From CAMLQK01 sp964654135 (GTDB lineage: Bacteria > Patescibacteriota > Saccharimonadia > Saccharimonadales > UBA4665), in NCBI GenBank assembly GCA_964654135.1, contig CAZZHV010000004.1, forward strand, positions 1-51,219: a stretch of DNA of 51,219 nt, given 5' to 3'. A program made the translations under genes and the position numbers. This document shows positions 33,605 to 41,706 of this stretch, piece by piece. Numbering within the stretch: the first letter of the stretch is position 1; each line of letters begins with the position of its first letter. A model generated the notes under the pieces. It was given only the letters and a program-made list of their open reading frames with translations, had not been told where the DNA came from and ran no database searches.

Positions 33605-34327
33605 TTACTCCACGATCATGCCCAGCAGCTGATGCAGCTCCTTGAGGTTGACGCCACCGTTGGTTGCCCGAAGGATACCCTCGATGTCGCCCGTCTCAAC
33701 AAGACCTCGCGCGAGTTCACTGCCGGAACGACAGAGGCTGTCGAGCGCCGCGGCGATCGAAGGCACACTGAGCGCGGGCAGATCCACCGGCGGCGGAGGA
33801 GGCAGGAGCTCGACCTTGGGAGGCTGGATGAGCGCCCTGATCTCGGGTCCGTGCTTGCGAACGAACGCGGTGAGGCGTTTTTCGTTGACACGCACGACCT
33901 TTTCGAGACCTTCAGCCACCTTCGGGCTGTAGCCAGTACCCTGGATCAGCACGGACCACAGACCGTACGTGTTGCCCTGGGCGTAGCCGAGGTTGTCCTT
34001 GAGGTCGTCGTGAGCGACAAGGCCCGAGCCGACGATGAACAGCGCCTGACGAACAGTGCCAGACAGGTCCATCACTTCGGTGACGTTGTACCCGCCCAGG
34101 TGAAGCAGCAGACGCAGTCGCGCCATCTGTTCACCACCAGCGAAGTCGTCACCACGCCACCACTTGAACACGGTGGTCGTACCGATCTTGCCGTTCTGGC
34201 AGAACTCTGCGACGTACCCCATCGTCTGGAGCTGGTCAACGGAGTTTGCCATCAAGTGCTGAAAGCACTCAACGGTCGTGCCGGTGAAGCGCACCGTAGT
34301 GGCTTTCGTGGATTTCGTGCTTTTCAC
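33605..34327 (-). CDS. Helix-turn-helix protein with proline-rich linker, island B
   Basis: A 240-residue protein. Residues about 35-85 look like a Cro/C1-type HTH (VAEFCQNGKIGTTTVFKWWRG, then MARLRLLLHLGGYNVTEV). A second helical region (90-165) contains GYAQGNTYGLWSVLIQGTG. A proline-rich linker (five prolines near 175) precedes a small C-terminal helical domain of about 60 residues. Codon use is GC-rich and unlike the neighbours. It starts 21 bases after the DGQHR-like gene with only a weak GGAAGGGAGG-like site, so the two form an operon. A regulator or DNA-targeting partner is likely; no family name is known to me. Confidence 0.7.
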   Translation of the reverse strand: MKSTKSTKATTVRFTGTTVECFQHLMANSVDQLQTMGYVAEFCQNGKIGTTTVFKWWRGDDFAGGEQMARLRLLLHLGGYNVTEVMDLSGTVRQALFIVGSGLVAHDDLKDNLGYAQGNTYGLWSVLIQGTGYSPKVAEGLEKVVRVNEKRLTAFVRKHGPEIRALIQPPKVELLPPPPPVDLPALSVPSIAAALDSLCRSGSELARGLVETGDIEGILRATNGGVNLKELHQLLGMIVE

Positions 34328-34348
34328 TGCTTTCCTCCCTTCCGGGGA

Positions 34349-35494
34349 TCAGAGCTGGCGGGGCTGGAGCTGTGCGGCACGGCTTCGCTTGCCGGCATTG
34401 AGCCTGCGGACGAAGAGGTTCTCCAGGTGCGTGGGAACCTGCTGGCCGCCCCTGAGTTCCCTCTCGATGAAGGTCCAGTCGATGCTGGCCAGCTTGCGCC
34501 TGAGCGATGCCGGGATCTCCAGGAGCAGCGTGTTACGGCTGTTCCAGAAGTCCTCGTGGTGAGCGAGCAGCAGCGCCAGTGCGCGCAGAAGATGCCGACG
34601 TGTGTGCTGCGGCCGCGAGCCCTCTCCCTCGAAGGGGAAGCACTCGTTGGCGAAGCGGAAGAACGTCTCGACGTTCCTGACGAACGTCTTCTGTCCGTAC
34701 TCGACGGCCAGGATGCTGATGTCGTCGATCGTCTCCGGAACGGGCTTTTCGGCGCAGCCGTGGACGGCGGTAGCCATCTCCAGCACCATCTTGAGGGTGA
34801 TCAGGTCGTTCGGTCCCTTGTTCTGGTCATCTTGTACGCGACCGAACAGCGGGAACTTCTTGGCCTTGGCCAGCTCCGTGGCGGTCCGGGGCTTGTCGGG
34901 GTCGACGAGCGCCCAGATGGCCATTGCGGCGGGGCTGGAGACGAGGTAGTTGCGCATCCTGACCTGCGGCCCGACCTGGGTGTGGCCGTGGTTGAACTGG
35001 TCGAAGATCTTGCGCTCCAGCTGGTCGTCGGTGTCGATGTAGACGACGACCTTGAGCCTGCGCAGCTGGTGTCCGAGGCCGTCTTGCTTGGCCTTGAGGG
35101 CCGCGGCGATGCGCTGGAGACCATCGAGCAGGGCCAGCGGACCAGTGAGCTGGAAGCTGCGGGCTCCGTTGAGCTCACCGGCAGTGACCTTGACGTTGGC
35201 GCTGCGGAGGCAGAGCGTGATCGGGTCGGGGATGCCCTGGTTGGAGGTCATCGCCTTGATCAGCTCCGCCTGCTTGGTACGGGTACCGAGCAGCACGTCG
35301 CGCTGGTAGTTCGGCACGAACACGGACTCGTACTGCGAGGGCTCGAAGTAGCCCGTCAGCACAGTCATGGTCTTGCCGTACAGCGTTTCCTTGCCCTCGA
35401 CAGCACCCGTCACCGTGGCGGTGGAGATGCTGAGCCGACCGTAGGTCTCATCGGTGAGAAATGGCAGGCCGGACATGTGCGTGGAGCTCGTCAT
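34349..35494 (-). CDS. DGQHR/ParB-superfamily (DndB-like) protein, island B
   Basis: A 381-residue protein. It has the ordered motifs of the DGQHR/DUF262 branch of the ParB-like fold: NYQRD near residue 62, LLDGLQRIAAAL near 123 (D-G-x-Q-R, the nucleotide-binding motif), and FDQFNHGHTQVGPQ near 163 (F-x-x-x-N). Relatives include DndB, the regulator of DNA phosphorothioation, and the GmrSD/DUF262 family of modified-DNA nucleases. An alpha-helical C-terminal half follows. ATG 35494 has AAAGGTGG about 10 bases upstream; the longer frame lacks support. GC-rich codons and the neighbouring Mrr nuclease suggest a mobile defence or modification gene. Confidence 0.75.
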   Translation of the reverse strand: MTSSTHMSGLPFLTDETYGRLSISTATVTGAVEGKETLYGKTMTVLTGYFEPSQYESVFVPNYQRDVLLGTRTKQAELIKAMTSNQGIPDPITLCLRSANVKVTAGELNGARSFQLTGPLALLDGLQRIAAALKAKQDGLGHQLRRLKVVVYIDTDDQLERKIFDQFNHGHTQVGPQVRMRNYLVSSPAAMAIWALVDPDKPRTATELAKAKKFPLFGRVQDDQNKGPNDLITLKMVLEMATAVHGCAEKPVPETIDDISILAVEYGQKTFVRNVETFFRFANECFPFEGEGSRPQHTRRHLLRALALLLAHHEDFWNSRNTLLLEIPASLRRKLASIDWTFIERELRGGQQVPTHLENLFVRRLNAGKRSRAAQLQPRQL

Positions 35495-35576
35495 TCGACG
35501 AACACCACCTTTCTGTTTCCGCAAGGCTGCGTTTACCCCGGAAGTGGGGTGCAATCCTTGTTAATGAGCAAACTAT

Positions 35577-35629
35577 ATTTTACCCATTATAATTACATGT
35601 TGTCAATTTTATATTAATTCTGAATTAAT
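35577..35629 (-). promoter_or_regulatory. Promoter and palindrome upstream of island B genes
   Basis: On the minus strand TTGACA (35601-35606) and TAAAAT (35577-35582) are 18 bases apart. A perfect palindrome with 8-base arms, ATTAATTC and GAATTAAT (35613-35629), lies just upstream of the -35. The leader holds a small hairpin, ACCCC/GGGGT (35535-35539, 35546-35550). Confidence 0.65.
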
Positions 35630-35766
35630 TTATATCATCGTTGTAAAAAAGTGTTGTGCTTATGAGTGCGTGATGTTACCCTCCAACTAGTAGTGATGGA
35701 ATGTGGGCGGGTTTACGGCGTTATTGGCTGAGATGTAGTTCTTATGAAATAAAAAGGGAGATGACC

Positions 35767-36441
35767 ATGTCAAAAACATCGGAAATCGTTGATGCATATT
35801 TCCAAAATGCGCGCAGATCTACCTACAGCAAAGGCGAAGTCATTCTAGATGCAGAACAGCGCTCGGATGTATATTACATTGAAAGTGGATTCGTAAAAGT
35901 CTACGCAATCAATGGTCAGGGCGAACTCTATACGCACATCATATATAAAAGTGGCGAGCTATTCCCTGTTATATGGGCCTTTAACGACAGTATTCAAAAT
36001 GTGTTTTATGAAGCAATTACACCAACAGTAGTTCGACATACATCAAAAGAAAAGTTCCTGGCATTTGCCAATGAAAGCGTAGAAGCTGCGTACGCTCTTG
36101 TTGTACAAGTGAGTCAACAATTTTTTGTTTACACTAGTCGAGTCGATAATCTTGAATATCGCTCAGCCCGGGAGCGTGTTGTTTATCGTCTACTTTTTAT
36201 GGCATACAGATTTGGTGTTAAGCGACCAGATGGCGTTCATATAGAGCTGCCTCTCACTCATGAGCTAATCGCTAGCACCATTAATCTTGTGCGCGAAAGT
36301 GTTAGTCGTGAACTAGAAAAATTAGAGAAAAAACAGCTCATCAACTGCCGTAATCGCTATGTGCTTATTTATGATGTGCAAAAACTCAACCAAGAATTAA
36401 GTGACCCACTTGATCTAGACGTCTGGAAGACGAGCTACTGA
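35767..36441 (+). CDS. Crp/Fnr-family transcriptional regulator
   Basis: A 224-residue regulator. The N-terminal cyclic-nucleotide-binding fold (about 15-130) includes YSKGEVILDAEQRSDVYYIESGFVKVYAI and the SGELFPVIWAF turn; the canonical phosphate-binding Arg-Ala motif of cAMP receptors is missing, so the effector is unknown. The C-terminal winged helix has LTHELIASTINLVRESVSRELEKLEKKQLI, with the recognition helix in the middle. ATG 35767 is chosen because AAAGGGAG lies 8-9 bases upstream; an ATG six bases earlier is too near that site. The gene converges with the envelope protein gene with a 7-base overlap. Confidence 0.9.
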   Translation: MSKTSEIVDAYFQNARRSTYSKGEVILDAEQRSDVYYIESGFVKVYAINGQGELYTHIIYKSGELFPVIWAFNDSIQNVFYEAITPTVVRHTSKEKFLAFANESVEAAYALVVQVSQQFFVYTSRVDNLEYRSARERVVYRLLFMAYRFGVKRPDGVHIELPLTHELIASTINLVRESVSRELEKLEKKQLINCRNRYVLIYDVQKLNQELSDPLDLDVWKTSY

Positions 36442-37412
36442 TACGATATATACCAGGGTATTGGGGTAATCTGCATGGTTTGTTCGGGCGTTAGCACTGG
36501 CGTATCTTTTTTGTAGAAATTTTTCCAGCCGAAATGTGTATTGTCTGGTGGATTCGCAGTAATCGCCGACCATGTACTTCGTTTAACCGACTGTGCGCCT
36601 TGGCCATCCATTTGTATTGTATATGCCAGTTCTGGATGGGTTACGGTCAGCGCCGGTCGGTTGGGTATCATTGAGTTTCTAAATTGGTGCAGCAGAAAAA
36701 GCTTCTGTGGCAGCTGATCCTTAGCTGTTATATTTGCGAGCCAACCAGAGGTCTGATTAATTTCGTCGACACTCACGGATCCTATCTGAACAAGTGGCTT
36801 CTGGTTTGGACCAAGGCGCCATTCCGGGTCCAAAGCCAGGCCCACATTCGGTTGTTTTAATAAGCCTTCGTATTGCTTAGCTTGAGAAAGAAAATCATCA
36901 CGGCCGGGCTGTAAATCAAGCACAACGTAAACGCCCGCTTCACGAGCAGCGTCTATCCATGGTTGTAGCTTACCTGCGTCCAGTTCGTTAGAATAATCGC
37001 CGTCTCCGGTTGGCGTACTCGAGGCAATCGTAGCAATAATCTCAAAGGTTGGCACAATTGGTTGCTTCGATAACGCCTGGTATTGTGCGGCAAGATCTTT
37101 GACGCGTGTAATTGAGGCAGCGACAGACTGCTCACCAAGTGCTCCCATGCTCGGTGCATCAGGAGTACCGTATAGAGCAACAAGGCGGTGTTCCGGTAGC
37201 AAGTGAGTTCCGCCGCCGGGAAATGTCCAAGTTGGCTGCGCAACAACAGGCGGCTGTTTGTGCTGCGTATGTGTCTGCGGCTTAGCAACAGGATGGCTTA
37301 CTGGCTTTCGCTGCGCGTCATGAATCAGGCGAACAAGGATAAAAATACAAAGAATAAGGCACACGACAACAGCTGTCGGCCAGACAAAACGATATCGATT
37401 TGCCCATTTCAT
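36435..37412 (-). CDS. Membrane-anchored envelope protein of a conserved actinobacterial-type family
   Basis: A 325-residue protein. One N-terminal membrane segment (about 12-30) and a Pro/His/Gln-rich linker (32-62) precede a large extracellular domain. That domain has motifs I recall from a conserved actinobacterial family of unknown function: LVALYGTPDAPSMGALGE, VPTFEIIATIAS, DGDYSNE, VYVVLDLQPGRDDF, VGLALDPEWRL, LLHQFRNSMI and QMDGQGAQ. The order suggests a TIM-barrel enzyme, maybe acting on cell-wall or surface glycans. The ATG lies 6 bases after TATGAT (37419-37424), so it is predicted leaderless. Confidence 0.8.
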   Translation of the reverse strand: MKWANRYRFVWPTAVVVCLILCIFILVRLIHDAQRKPVSHPVAKPQTHTQHKQPPVVAQPTWTFPGGGTHLLPEHRLVALYGTPDAPSMGALGEQSVAASITRVKDLAAQYQALSKQPIVPTFEIIATIASSTPTGDGDYSNELDAGKLQPWIDAAREAGVYVVLDLQPGRDDFLSQAKQYEGLLKQPNVGLALDPEWRLGPNQKPLVQIGSVSVDEINQTSGWLANITAKDQLPQKLFLLHQFRNSMIPNRPALTVTHPELAYTIQMDGQGAQSVKRSTWSAITANPPDNTHFGWKNFYKKDTPVLTPEQTMQITPIPWYISYQ

Positions 37413-37427
37413 TATTCCATCATAACA

Positions 37428-37441
37428 AGTGACAGGTCACT
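37428..37441. promoter_or_regulatory. Inverted repeat upstream of the envelope protein gene
   Basis: AGTGAC and GTCACT flank a two-base centre at 37428-37441, just upstream of the TATGAT box at 37419-37424 and touching the Fur stop codon. It could be an operator. Confidence 0.45.
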
Positions 37442-37871
37442 ATCCTAGCGTAGCGCTACATGCTTCGCAATAACCTTGAATTTCGAGCATGTGGCTCTTG
37501 GGCTGAAAAGCATAGCGCTTTGCAATTGTTGCAAGCATATCTTCGATTTGTGCCTCTTCTTTAATAGGGATGACCTTGCCACATTTGAGGCAGCTGATAT
37601 GGTGATGGTGATGTGCAAAAATGTCACTCAACTCAACTTTATATTTCCAGCCAATGTAGATGCGCTGAACGATGCCAAGTTGCTCAAATAAGCCAATAAC
37701 ACGGTAAAGACTAGCACGATCTATGACGTCCCTAAGGCTGTCCACCAAATCATGCATAGACTGCGGTTCTTTCTCCCAAAGCGCCTCACATACGGCAATA
37801 CGCGCTGCGGTTACACTATAGCCGTTATCTTTCAATAACTTCTTAAGTAAGGCATGATCGTGGTCATTCAT
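37440..37871 (-). CDS. zur: Fur-family metalloregulator, probably Zur
   Basis: A 143-residue Fur-family repressor. The winged helix (about 10-75) includes VTAARIAVCEALWEKEP and DRASLYRVIGLFEQLGIVQRI. The metal region has an AHHHHHISCLKCGKVI motif and a second C-x-x-C (CEAC), which make the structural zinc site. The closeness of znuACB, read divergently 76 bases away, and shared repeats between the starts point to zinc sensing; iron or manganese cannot be excluded. TACAAT (37878-37883) lies 6 bases before the ATG, so the mRNA is leaderless. Confidence 0.88.
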   Translation of the reverse strand: MNDHDHALLKKLLKDNGYSVTAARIAVCEALWEKEPQSMHDLVDSLRDVIDRASLYRVIGLFEQLGIVQRIYIGWKYKVELSDIFAHHHHHISCLKCGKVIPIKEEAQIEDMLATIAKRYAFQPKSHMLEIQGYCEACSATLG

Positions 37872-37899
37872 AGCGCCATTGTAACAGTTTTATTCAAAA

Positions 37900-37940
37900 A
37901 TTGCGATAAAATTGCAATTAATTGCGACCGTCTTTATAGT
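37900..37940. promoter_or_regulatory. Candidate Zur operator and divergent promoter of znuACB and zur
   Basis: ATTGCGA, ATTGCAA and ATTGCGA lie at 37900-37906, 37911-37917 and 37921-37927, spaced 10-11 bases apart, one helical turn. The middle copy is inside the perfect palindrome AATTGCAATT and forms the -35 (TTGCAA 37912-37917) of the znuA promoter, with TATAGT (37935-37940) 17 bases downstream. The first copy covers the zur -35. Confidence 0.7.
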
Positions 37941-37947
37941 ACTACAT

Positions 37948-38862
37948 ATGAAATTAAGAAAAATTGCACAGCTCAGCGCACTTATCTTTGTGGTCGGAAT
38001 TAGCATTGTCTATGCCGTTCACCGCAATGCCAAGCCAGTGGCATCCAACAAAATATCCGTAGTAGCCAGCTTTTATCCACTGTATGATTTTGCTCAAAAA
38101 GTGGGCGGCTCCCACGTAGATGTCGCTAACATTACACCTGCAGGCGCCGAACCACACGATTACGAGCCTGCCCCACGTGACCTCGTACGTGCCAATCAAG
38201 CCAAAGTCTTTATATATGACGGTGGTACGCTCGAACCTTGGGTCAATAAGTTTCTCGGCGACTATCGTAACGTGCCCGTTAAGGCGAGTGATCATGTTGC
38301 GTTGCACACGGCGACACTCGATGGCCAATCAGACGTCAAAGACCCACACTTTTGGCTCGATCCTGTTCTTGCGCAAACGATTGTTAAGAACATTGAGCGT
38401 GGCCTTATTCAGGCTGACCCCAATCATCGCAACGACTATACAAAAAATGCGAATGCCTATATTAGCCAGCTGCAACGGCTCGACCATGATTTTAAAGCTG
38501 GGCTTAGTAGTTGCCAGCAGCACCAAATCATTAGCTCACACGAAGCCTTTGGCTATTTAGCAGCCCGTTATACCTTTAGTGTTACTGCAATTGCCGGCAT
38601 TAGCCCCGACGAAGAGCCGAGCGCTGGTAAACTTGCAGAAATCGCCAATTTGGCTAAGCGCGAACATATCAAATACATCTTTTTCGAAAGCTTGGTGAGC
38701 CCTCGCTTAGCTGATACTATAGCTCAAGAATCAGGTGCCAAAACACTCGTCTTTGACCCCTTAGAAGGATTAACACAAGATGCACAAAAACAAGGAAAAA
38801 ACTATGTCTCGGTCCAACGCGAAAACCTCGCAAACCTCCGCACTGCGCTCGCATGCAACTAA
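37948..38862 (+). CDS. znuA: Zinc ABC transporter substrate-binding protein ZnuA
   Basis: A 304-residue cluster A-I binding protein. One N-terminal membrane segment (about 10-28) anchors it; there is no lipobox cysteine. Metal ligands expected from the family are visible: H70 in AEPHDYEP, H134 in DPHFWLDP, H198 in SSHEAFGY and D near 269 in FDPLEG. His at the third position is the zinc-type choice (manganese relatives have Glu), so zinc is likely. It has no His-rich loop. TATAGT ends 7 bases before ATG 37948; a longer frame from 37912 would include the promoter. The next gene overlaps its end. Confidence 0.92.
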   Translation: MKLRKIAQLSALIFVVGISIVYAVHRNAKPVASNKISVVASFYPLYDFAQKVGGSHVDVANITPAGAEPHDYEPAPRDLVRANQAKVFIYDGGTLEPWVNKFLGDYRNVPVKASDHVALHTATLDGQSDVKDPHFWLDPVLAQTIVKNIERGLIQADPNHRNDYTKNANAYISQLQRLDHDFKAGLSSCQQHQIISSHEAFGYLAARYTFSVTAIAGISPDEEPSAGKLAEIANLAKREHIKYIFFESLVSPRLADTIAQESGAKTLVFDPLEGLTQDAQKQGKNYVSVQRENLANLRTALACN

Positions 38863-39562
38863 TGAACTGTTGCTCGATATCGATAATGTCCGTGTCGAAC
38901 TTGGCAATCAAGCAGCAATCGATCAGATATCATTCTGTATTCATAGCGGCGAATTTATTGGCCTAATCGGGCCGAACGGCGCCGGCAAAACTACCCTACT
39001 TCGTACAATGCTGGGCCTACAAATTCCGACCAGCGGCACCATAAAGCGCCTTCACAATACAGTTGTCGGATATGTGCCGCAACGAGGAAACCTCTATAAC
39101 GGACAAATACCCATTAGCGTGCTAGAGGTCGTTGCGCTGGGTTCACGTGGCTCTATAGACAATGCCAAACAAGCTCTCGAAGCGGTCTCAATGCTCGATG
39201 TGAGCCACAAACTCTTTACCGACCTCTCCGGTGGGCAGCAACAGCGCGTTGCTATCGCCAAAGCCCTGGCCAGCAATCCGAGTATGCTATTGCTCGACGA
39301 GCCAACAACCGGTATCGACGAAGCATCACAACATGAATTTTATGAAATTCTACACACACTCCAGAAACGTGGACTCACGATAATCATCGTTTCACACGAT
39401 ATTGATGCAGTCCTCAATCTTGTAACGCGTGTTATTTGCCTTAACCAAACCATCCTCTATGATGGCGCGCCTGAGCATTTTGAGTCAGACGAATATTTAC
39501 CATCACTTTACAAAGCGCAGCACCGCCTGCTGCATCACCACCACGGAGAACAACATGCCTGA
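38804..39562 (+). CDS. znuC: Zinc ABC transporter ATPase ZnuC
   Basis: A 252-residue ABC ATPase. Walker A GPNGAGKTTLL near 55, Q-loop region VPQRGNLY, signature DLSGGQQQRVAIAKAL near 140 and Walker B MLLLDEPTTGID near 163 are intact, and the switch His follows in IIVSHDID. A His-rich tail (HRLLHHHHGEQ) at the C-terminus could bind zinc. ATG 38804 with AAGGA 7 bases upstream is preferred over 38780; it overlaps znuA by 59 bases, which is unusual but consistent with a real start. Confidence 0.92.
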   Translation: MSRSNAKTSQTSALRSHATNELLLDIDNVRVELGNQAAIDQISFCIHSGEFIGLIGPNGAGKTTLLRTMLGLQIPTSGTIKRLHNTVVGYVPQRGNLYNGQIPISVLEVVALGSRGSIDNAKQALEAVSMLDVSHKLFTDLSGGQQQRVAIAKALASNPSMLLLDEPTTGIDEASQHEFYEILHTLQKRGLTIIIVSHDIDAVLNLVTRVICLNQTILYDGAPEHFESDEYLPSLYKAQHRLLHHHHGEQHA

Positions 39563-40352
39563 TATCCTACAATACAGTTTTATGGTTCGGGCTCTAATTG
39601 CCGGCCTTATTATCGCCGTCACAATGCCGGTTATGGGAACTTTCTTGGTGGCTCGGCGCTATTCACTTATTGCTGATAGCTTAGCGCATGTGAGTTTGGC
39701 TGGCGTTGGCGCTGGTCTATTATTGGGCGGAACGCCCATAGTGGCAGCGATTCCGGTAACCATCGTTGGCGCGCTCCTATTAGAGTGGCTTCGTCAACAT
39801 CGTCGCCTCAGTGGTGAAATTAGCCTAGCCATCCTTATGAGCGGTGGCTTGGCTCTAGCTGTCGTGCTCGCCAATCTCGCCCAAGGATCAAGCGTCGACT
39901 TTACAAGTTATCTGTTTGGAAGCATTACCACAACGACGCCCAGCGATCTTATAACAATCGGAATAGCAGCGCTCATTGTGCTTCTTATTATTATCTGTAA
40001 TTACCGCGCACTGCAGCACATTGCCTTCGATGAAGATAGTGCCAAAATTGCCGGCTACCGTGTGCCGCTACTCAACTACACACTTGCTGCTTTGACCGCC
40101 ATTATGGTCGTTCTCAGTTTGCGTATTGTCGGTGGTCTGCTTATAAGCGCGTTGCTCGTTTTGCCGGTTATTACTGCGAGCCTGTATGCTCGTAGCTTTA
40201 TAACAACTATTTTACTGAGCATTTTACTCGGCATTATCGCAATCATTGGCGGCTTAACACTTGCATTCTATGCCAGCATTGCCGCAGGTGGCGCTATTGT
40301 ATTAAGCGCCATCGTCCTACTTATTGCCTCTATGATTCTTACAAGTGACTAG
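39555..40352 (+). CDS. znuB: Zinc ABC transporter permease ZnuB
   Basis: A 265-residue ABC-3 family permease with about eight membrane helices. Family motifs include PVMGTFLVARRYSLIADSLAHVSLAGVG near 20-48, SGEISLAILMSGGLALAV, and GGLLISALLVLPVITAS near 197. The ATG at 39555 lies 8 bases inside znuC, with GGAGAACAAC directly upstream. The longer frame from 39429 is inside znuC and rejected. Ends 4 bases into the convergent LCP gene. Confidence 0.92.
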   Translation: MPDILQYSFMVRALIAGLIIAVTMPVMGTFLVARRYSLIADSLAHVSLAGVGAGLLLGGTPIVAAIPVTIVGALLLEWLRQHRRLSGEISLAILMSGGLALAVVLANLAQGSSVDFTSYLFGSITTTTPSDLITIGIAALIVLLIIICNYRALQHIAFDEDSAKIAGYRVPLLNYTLAALTAIMVVLSLRIVGGLLISALLVLPVITASLYARSFITTILLSILLGIIAIIGGLTLAFYASIAAGGAIVLSAIVLLIASMILTSD

Positions 40353-41572
40353 TTATTGGCGTTTGTAGTCTTTGTGCCCTGGCTGATCAGCTTCTGTACG
40401 TATGCCTGTATATCTGAATAGTCGTCGATACCTGCAGCAGGAATCAATGTTGATTGGCCGTACCTGTTGGTATAGCTCTGTAGCAAGTTCACGTCGGTGC
40501 CATTGCTAAGACTTGCGGAGGCAATGTCCGAGCTTGGGACCTTCTTGATAAGTTCGTAGAAACGCTTAGCTTCAGCTAGCTTCATATCTGTCTGAACATT
40601 GTTACCAAAGGAGTCAAACAATTGGCCCACCTTGATTGGGTTTGCCAACGTTCCCGAGCTCGAAGCCTTGTCCTTAATGGCAATCAAAATCTTGCGCTGG
40701 TTCTCGGTACGCGTAAAGTCACTGCGGCCATAACCGTAGGATCCATACGAGTCGCCTCGAGCACGAGCTAAGTTAAGTGCCGCCTGTCCATCGAGGGTAT
40801 GTACGCCATTGCTCAACCGAACGAGTGGTAGTCTCGTGCTCAAGTCCTTACTAGGGTCATAAAGACCACGAGGGTCGGAGCTATCAATAGTCACATCAAT
40901 ACCGCCCACTGCATTTACTGCGTCGCGCAATGCAGTGTAATTAACGAGTGCGTAATAGTTACTCTGAATGCCAAAGTTCTGGTAAACAACCTTTTCGAGC
41001 AGTCCCATACCGCCATCAGCATAGCCACTTTCGCTAAAATTGTCGCTCTCGCCATCTTGGAACGTTTCGTTAATTTTACCGTAGCCATGGTCCGGAATAC
41101 TTACATATAAGTCGCGAGGAATACTCATAATAAACGCTGTGTTATCTTTGGTATTCATACTAAGGACCATAATGGAGTCAGTTAAATTAGCACCGTTGTG
41201 ACCTGGGTCATCCGCCGAATTACCGGCCAACAAAATATTGACACGGCCTTCGTCTTCACCCTTGAGTTTCGTGTGCTGAAACAAGCCAAACAAATTGCCC
41301 CAGCCAAATATTTTGGCGCTGTTAGAAACAAATTTCCAGCCGACCCAACCACCAGCAATCAATAAGATAACAAGTAGAGTAATGGCGGTCTTTTTGGCGA
41401 TTTTCTTCCAGTTACGTTTTGGTTTCTGCTCCTCTGTGGGAGCCTGCGGATCAAATTGAGGACGACCACCAGTTGCACTTCGGTAGTAGCTATTTGGCAA
41501 CGCTTTATTAAGCATATTTTCCTGTTGCTGTCCGGTAGAAATTTGAGGTCGTTTTTGCTTTGATCGAAACAT
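40349..41572 (-). CDS. LytR-CpsA-Psr (LCP) family cell-wall ligase
   Basis: A 407-residue LCP protein that likely attaches anionic polymers to peptidoglycan at the outer face of the membrane. A basic cytoplasmic N-terminus (1-65), one membrane segment (about 68-88) and an LCP domain (about 110-290): ILLAGNSADDPGHNGANLTDSIMVLS split around 112-140, then SIPRDLYVSIPDHGYGKINETF, and ALNLARARGDSYGSYG with the conserved Arg pair. A C-terminal tail may be a LytR_C-like domain. The promoter is a good extended -10 (TGnTATAAT) at 41602-41610, with a leader of about 30 bases. Presence of LCP supports a monoderm cell wall. Confidence 0.92.
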   Translation of the reverse strand: MFRSKQKRPQISTGQQQENMLNKALPNSYYRSATGGRPQFDPQAPTEEQKPKRNWKKIAKKTAITLLVILLIAGGWVGWKFVSNSAKIFGWGNLFGLFQHTKLKGEDEGRVNILLAGNSADDPGHNGANLTDSIMVLSMNTKDNTAFIMSIPRDLYVSIPDHGYGKINETFQDGESDNFSESGYADGGMGLLEKVVYQNFGIQSNYYALVNYTALRDAVNAVGGIDVTIDSSDPRGLYDPSKDLSTRLPLVRLSNGVHTLDGQAALNLARARGDSYGSYGYGRSDFTRTENQRKILIAIKDKASSSGTLANPIKVGQLFDSFGNNVQTDMKLAEAKRFYELIKKVPSSDIASASLSNGTDVNLLQSYTNRYGQSTLIPAAGIDDYSDIQAYVQKLISQGTKTTNANN

Positions 41573-41691
41573 GAAGTTTTGTTGTCCTAATAACTACTGC
41601 GATTATATCACGGCGCATTTTAAGACAAGCTGAAAGTTTACTTATAAATTATTTGTTAAATTCTATATTGCGCGTGTGCCACGGTAATCCT

Positions 41692-41697
41692 TATAAT
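41692..41697 (+). promoter_or_regulatory. -10 box of the mscS gene
   Basis: TATAAT lies 9 bases before the ATG at 41707; no Shine-Dalgarno is present. The frame remains open upstream to 41653, but that part would lie before the promoter. Confidence 0.6.
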
Positions 41698-41706
41698 ATA
41701 AGCAGT

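Noticed and set aside
33560..35617. A 685-codon open frame on the plus strand across island B
   Set aside because: It lies antisense to two genes that have ribosome sites, promoter and family motifs. Its product is a low-complexity Arg/Glu/Val/Leu mix typical of the reverse frame of GC-rich genes.
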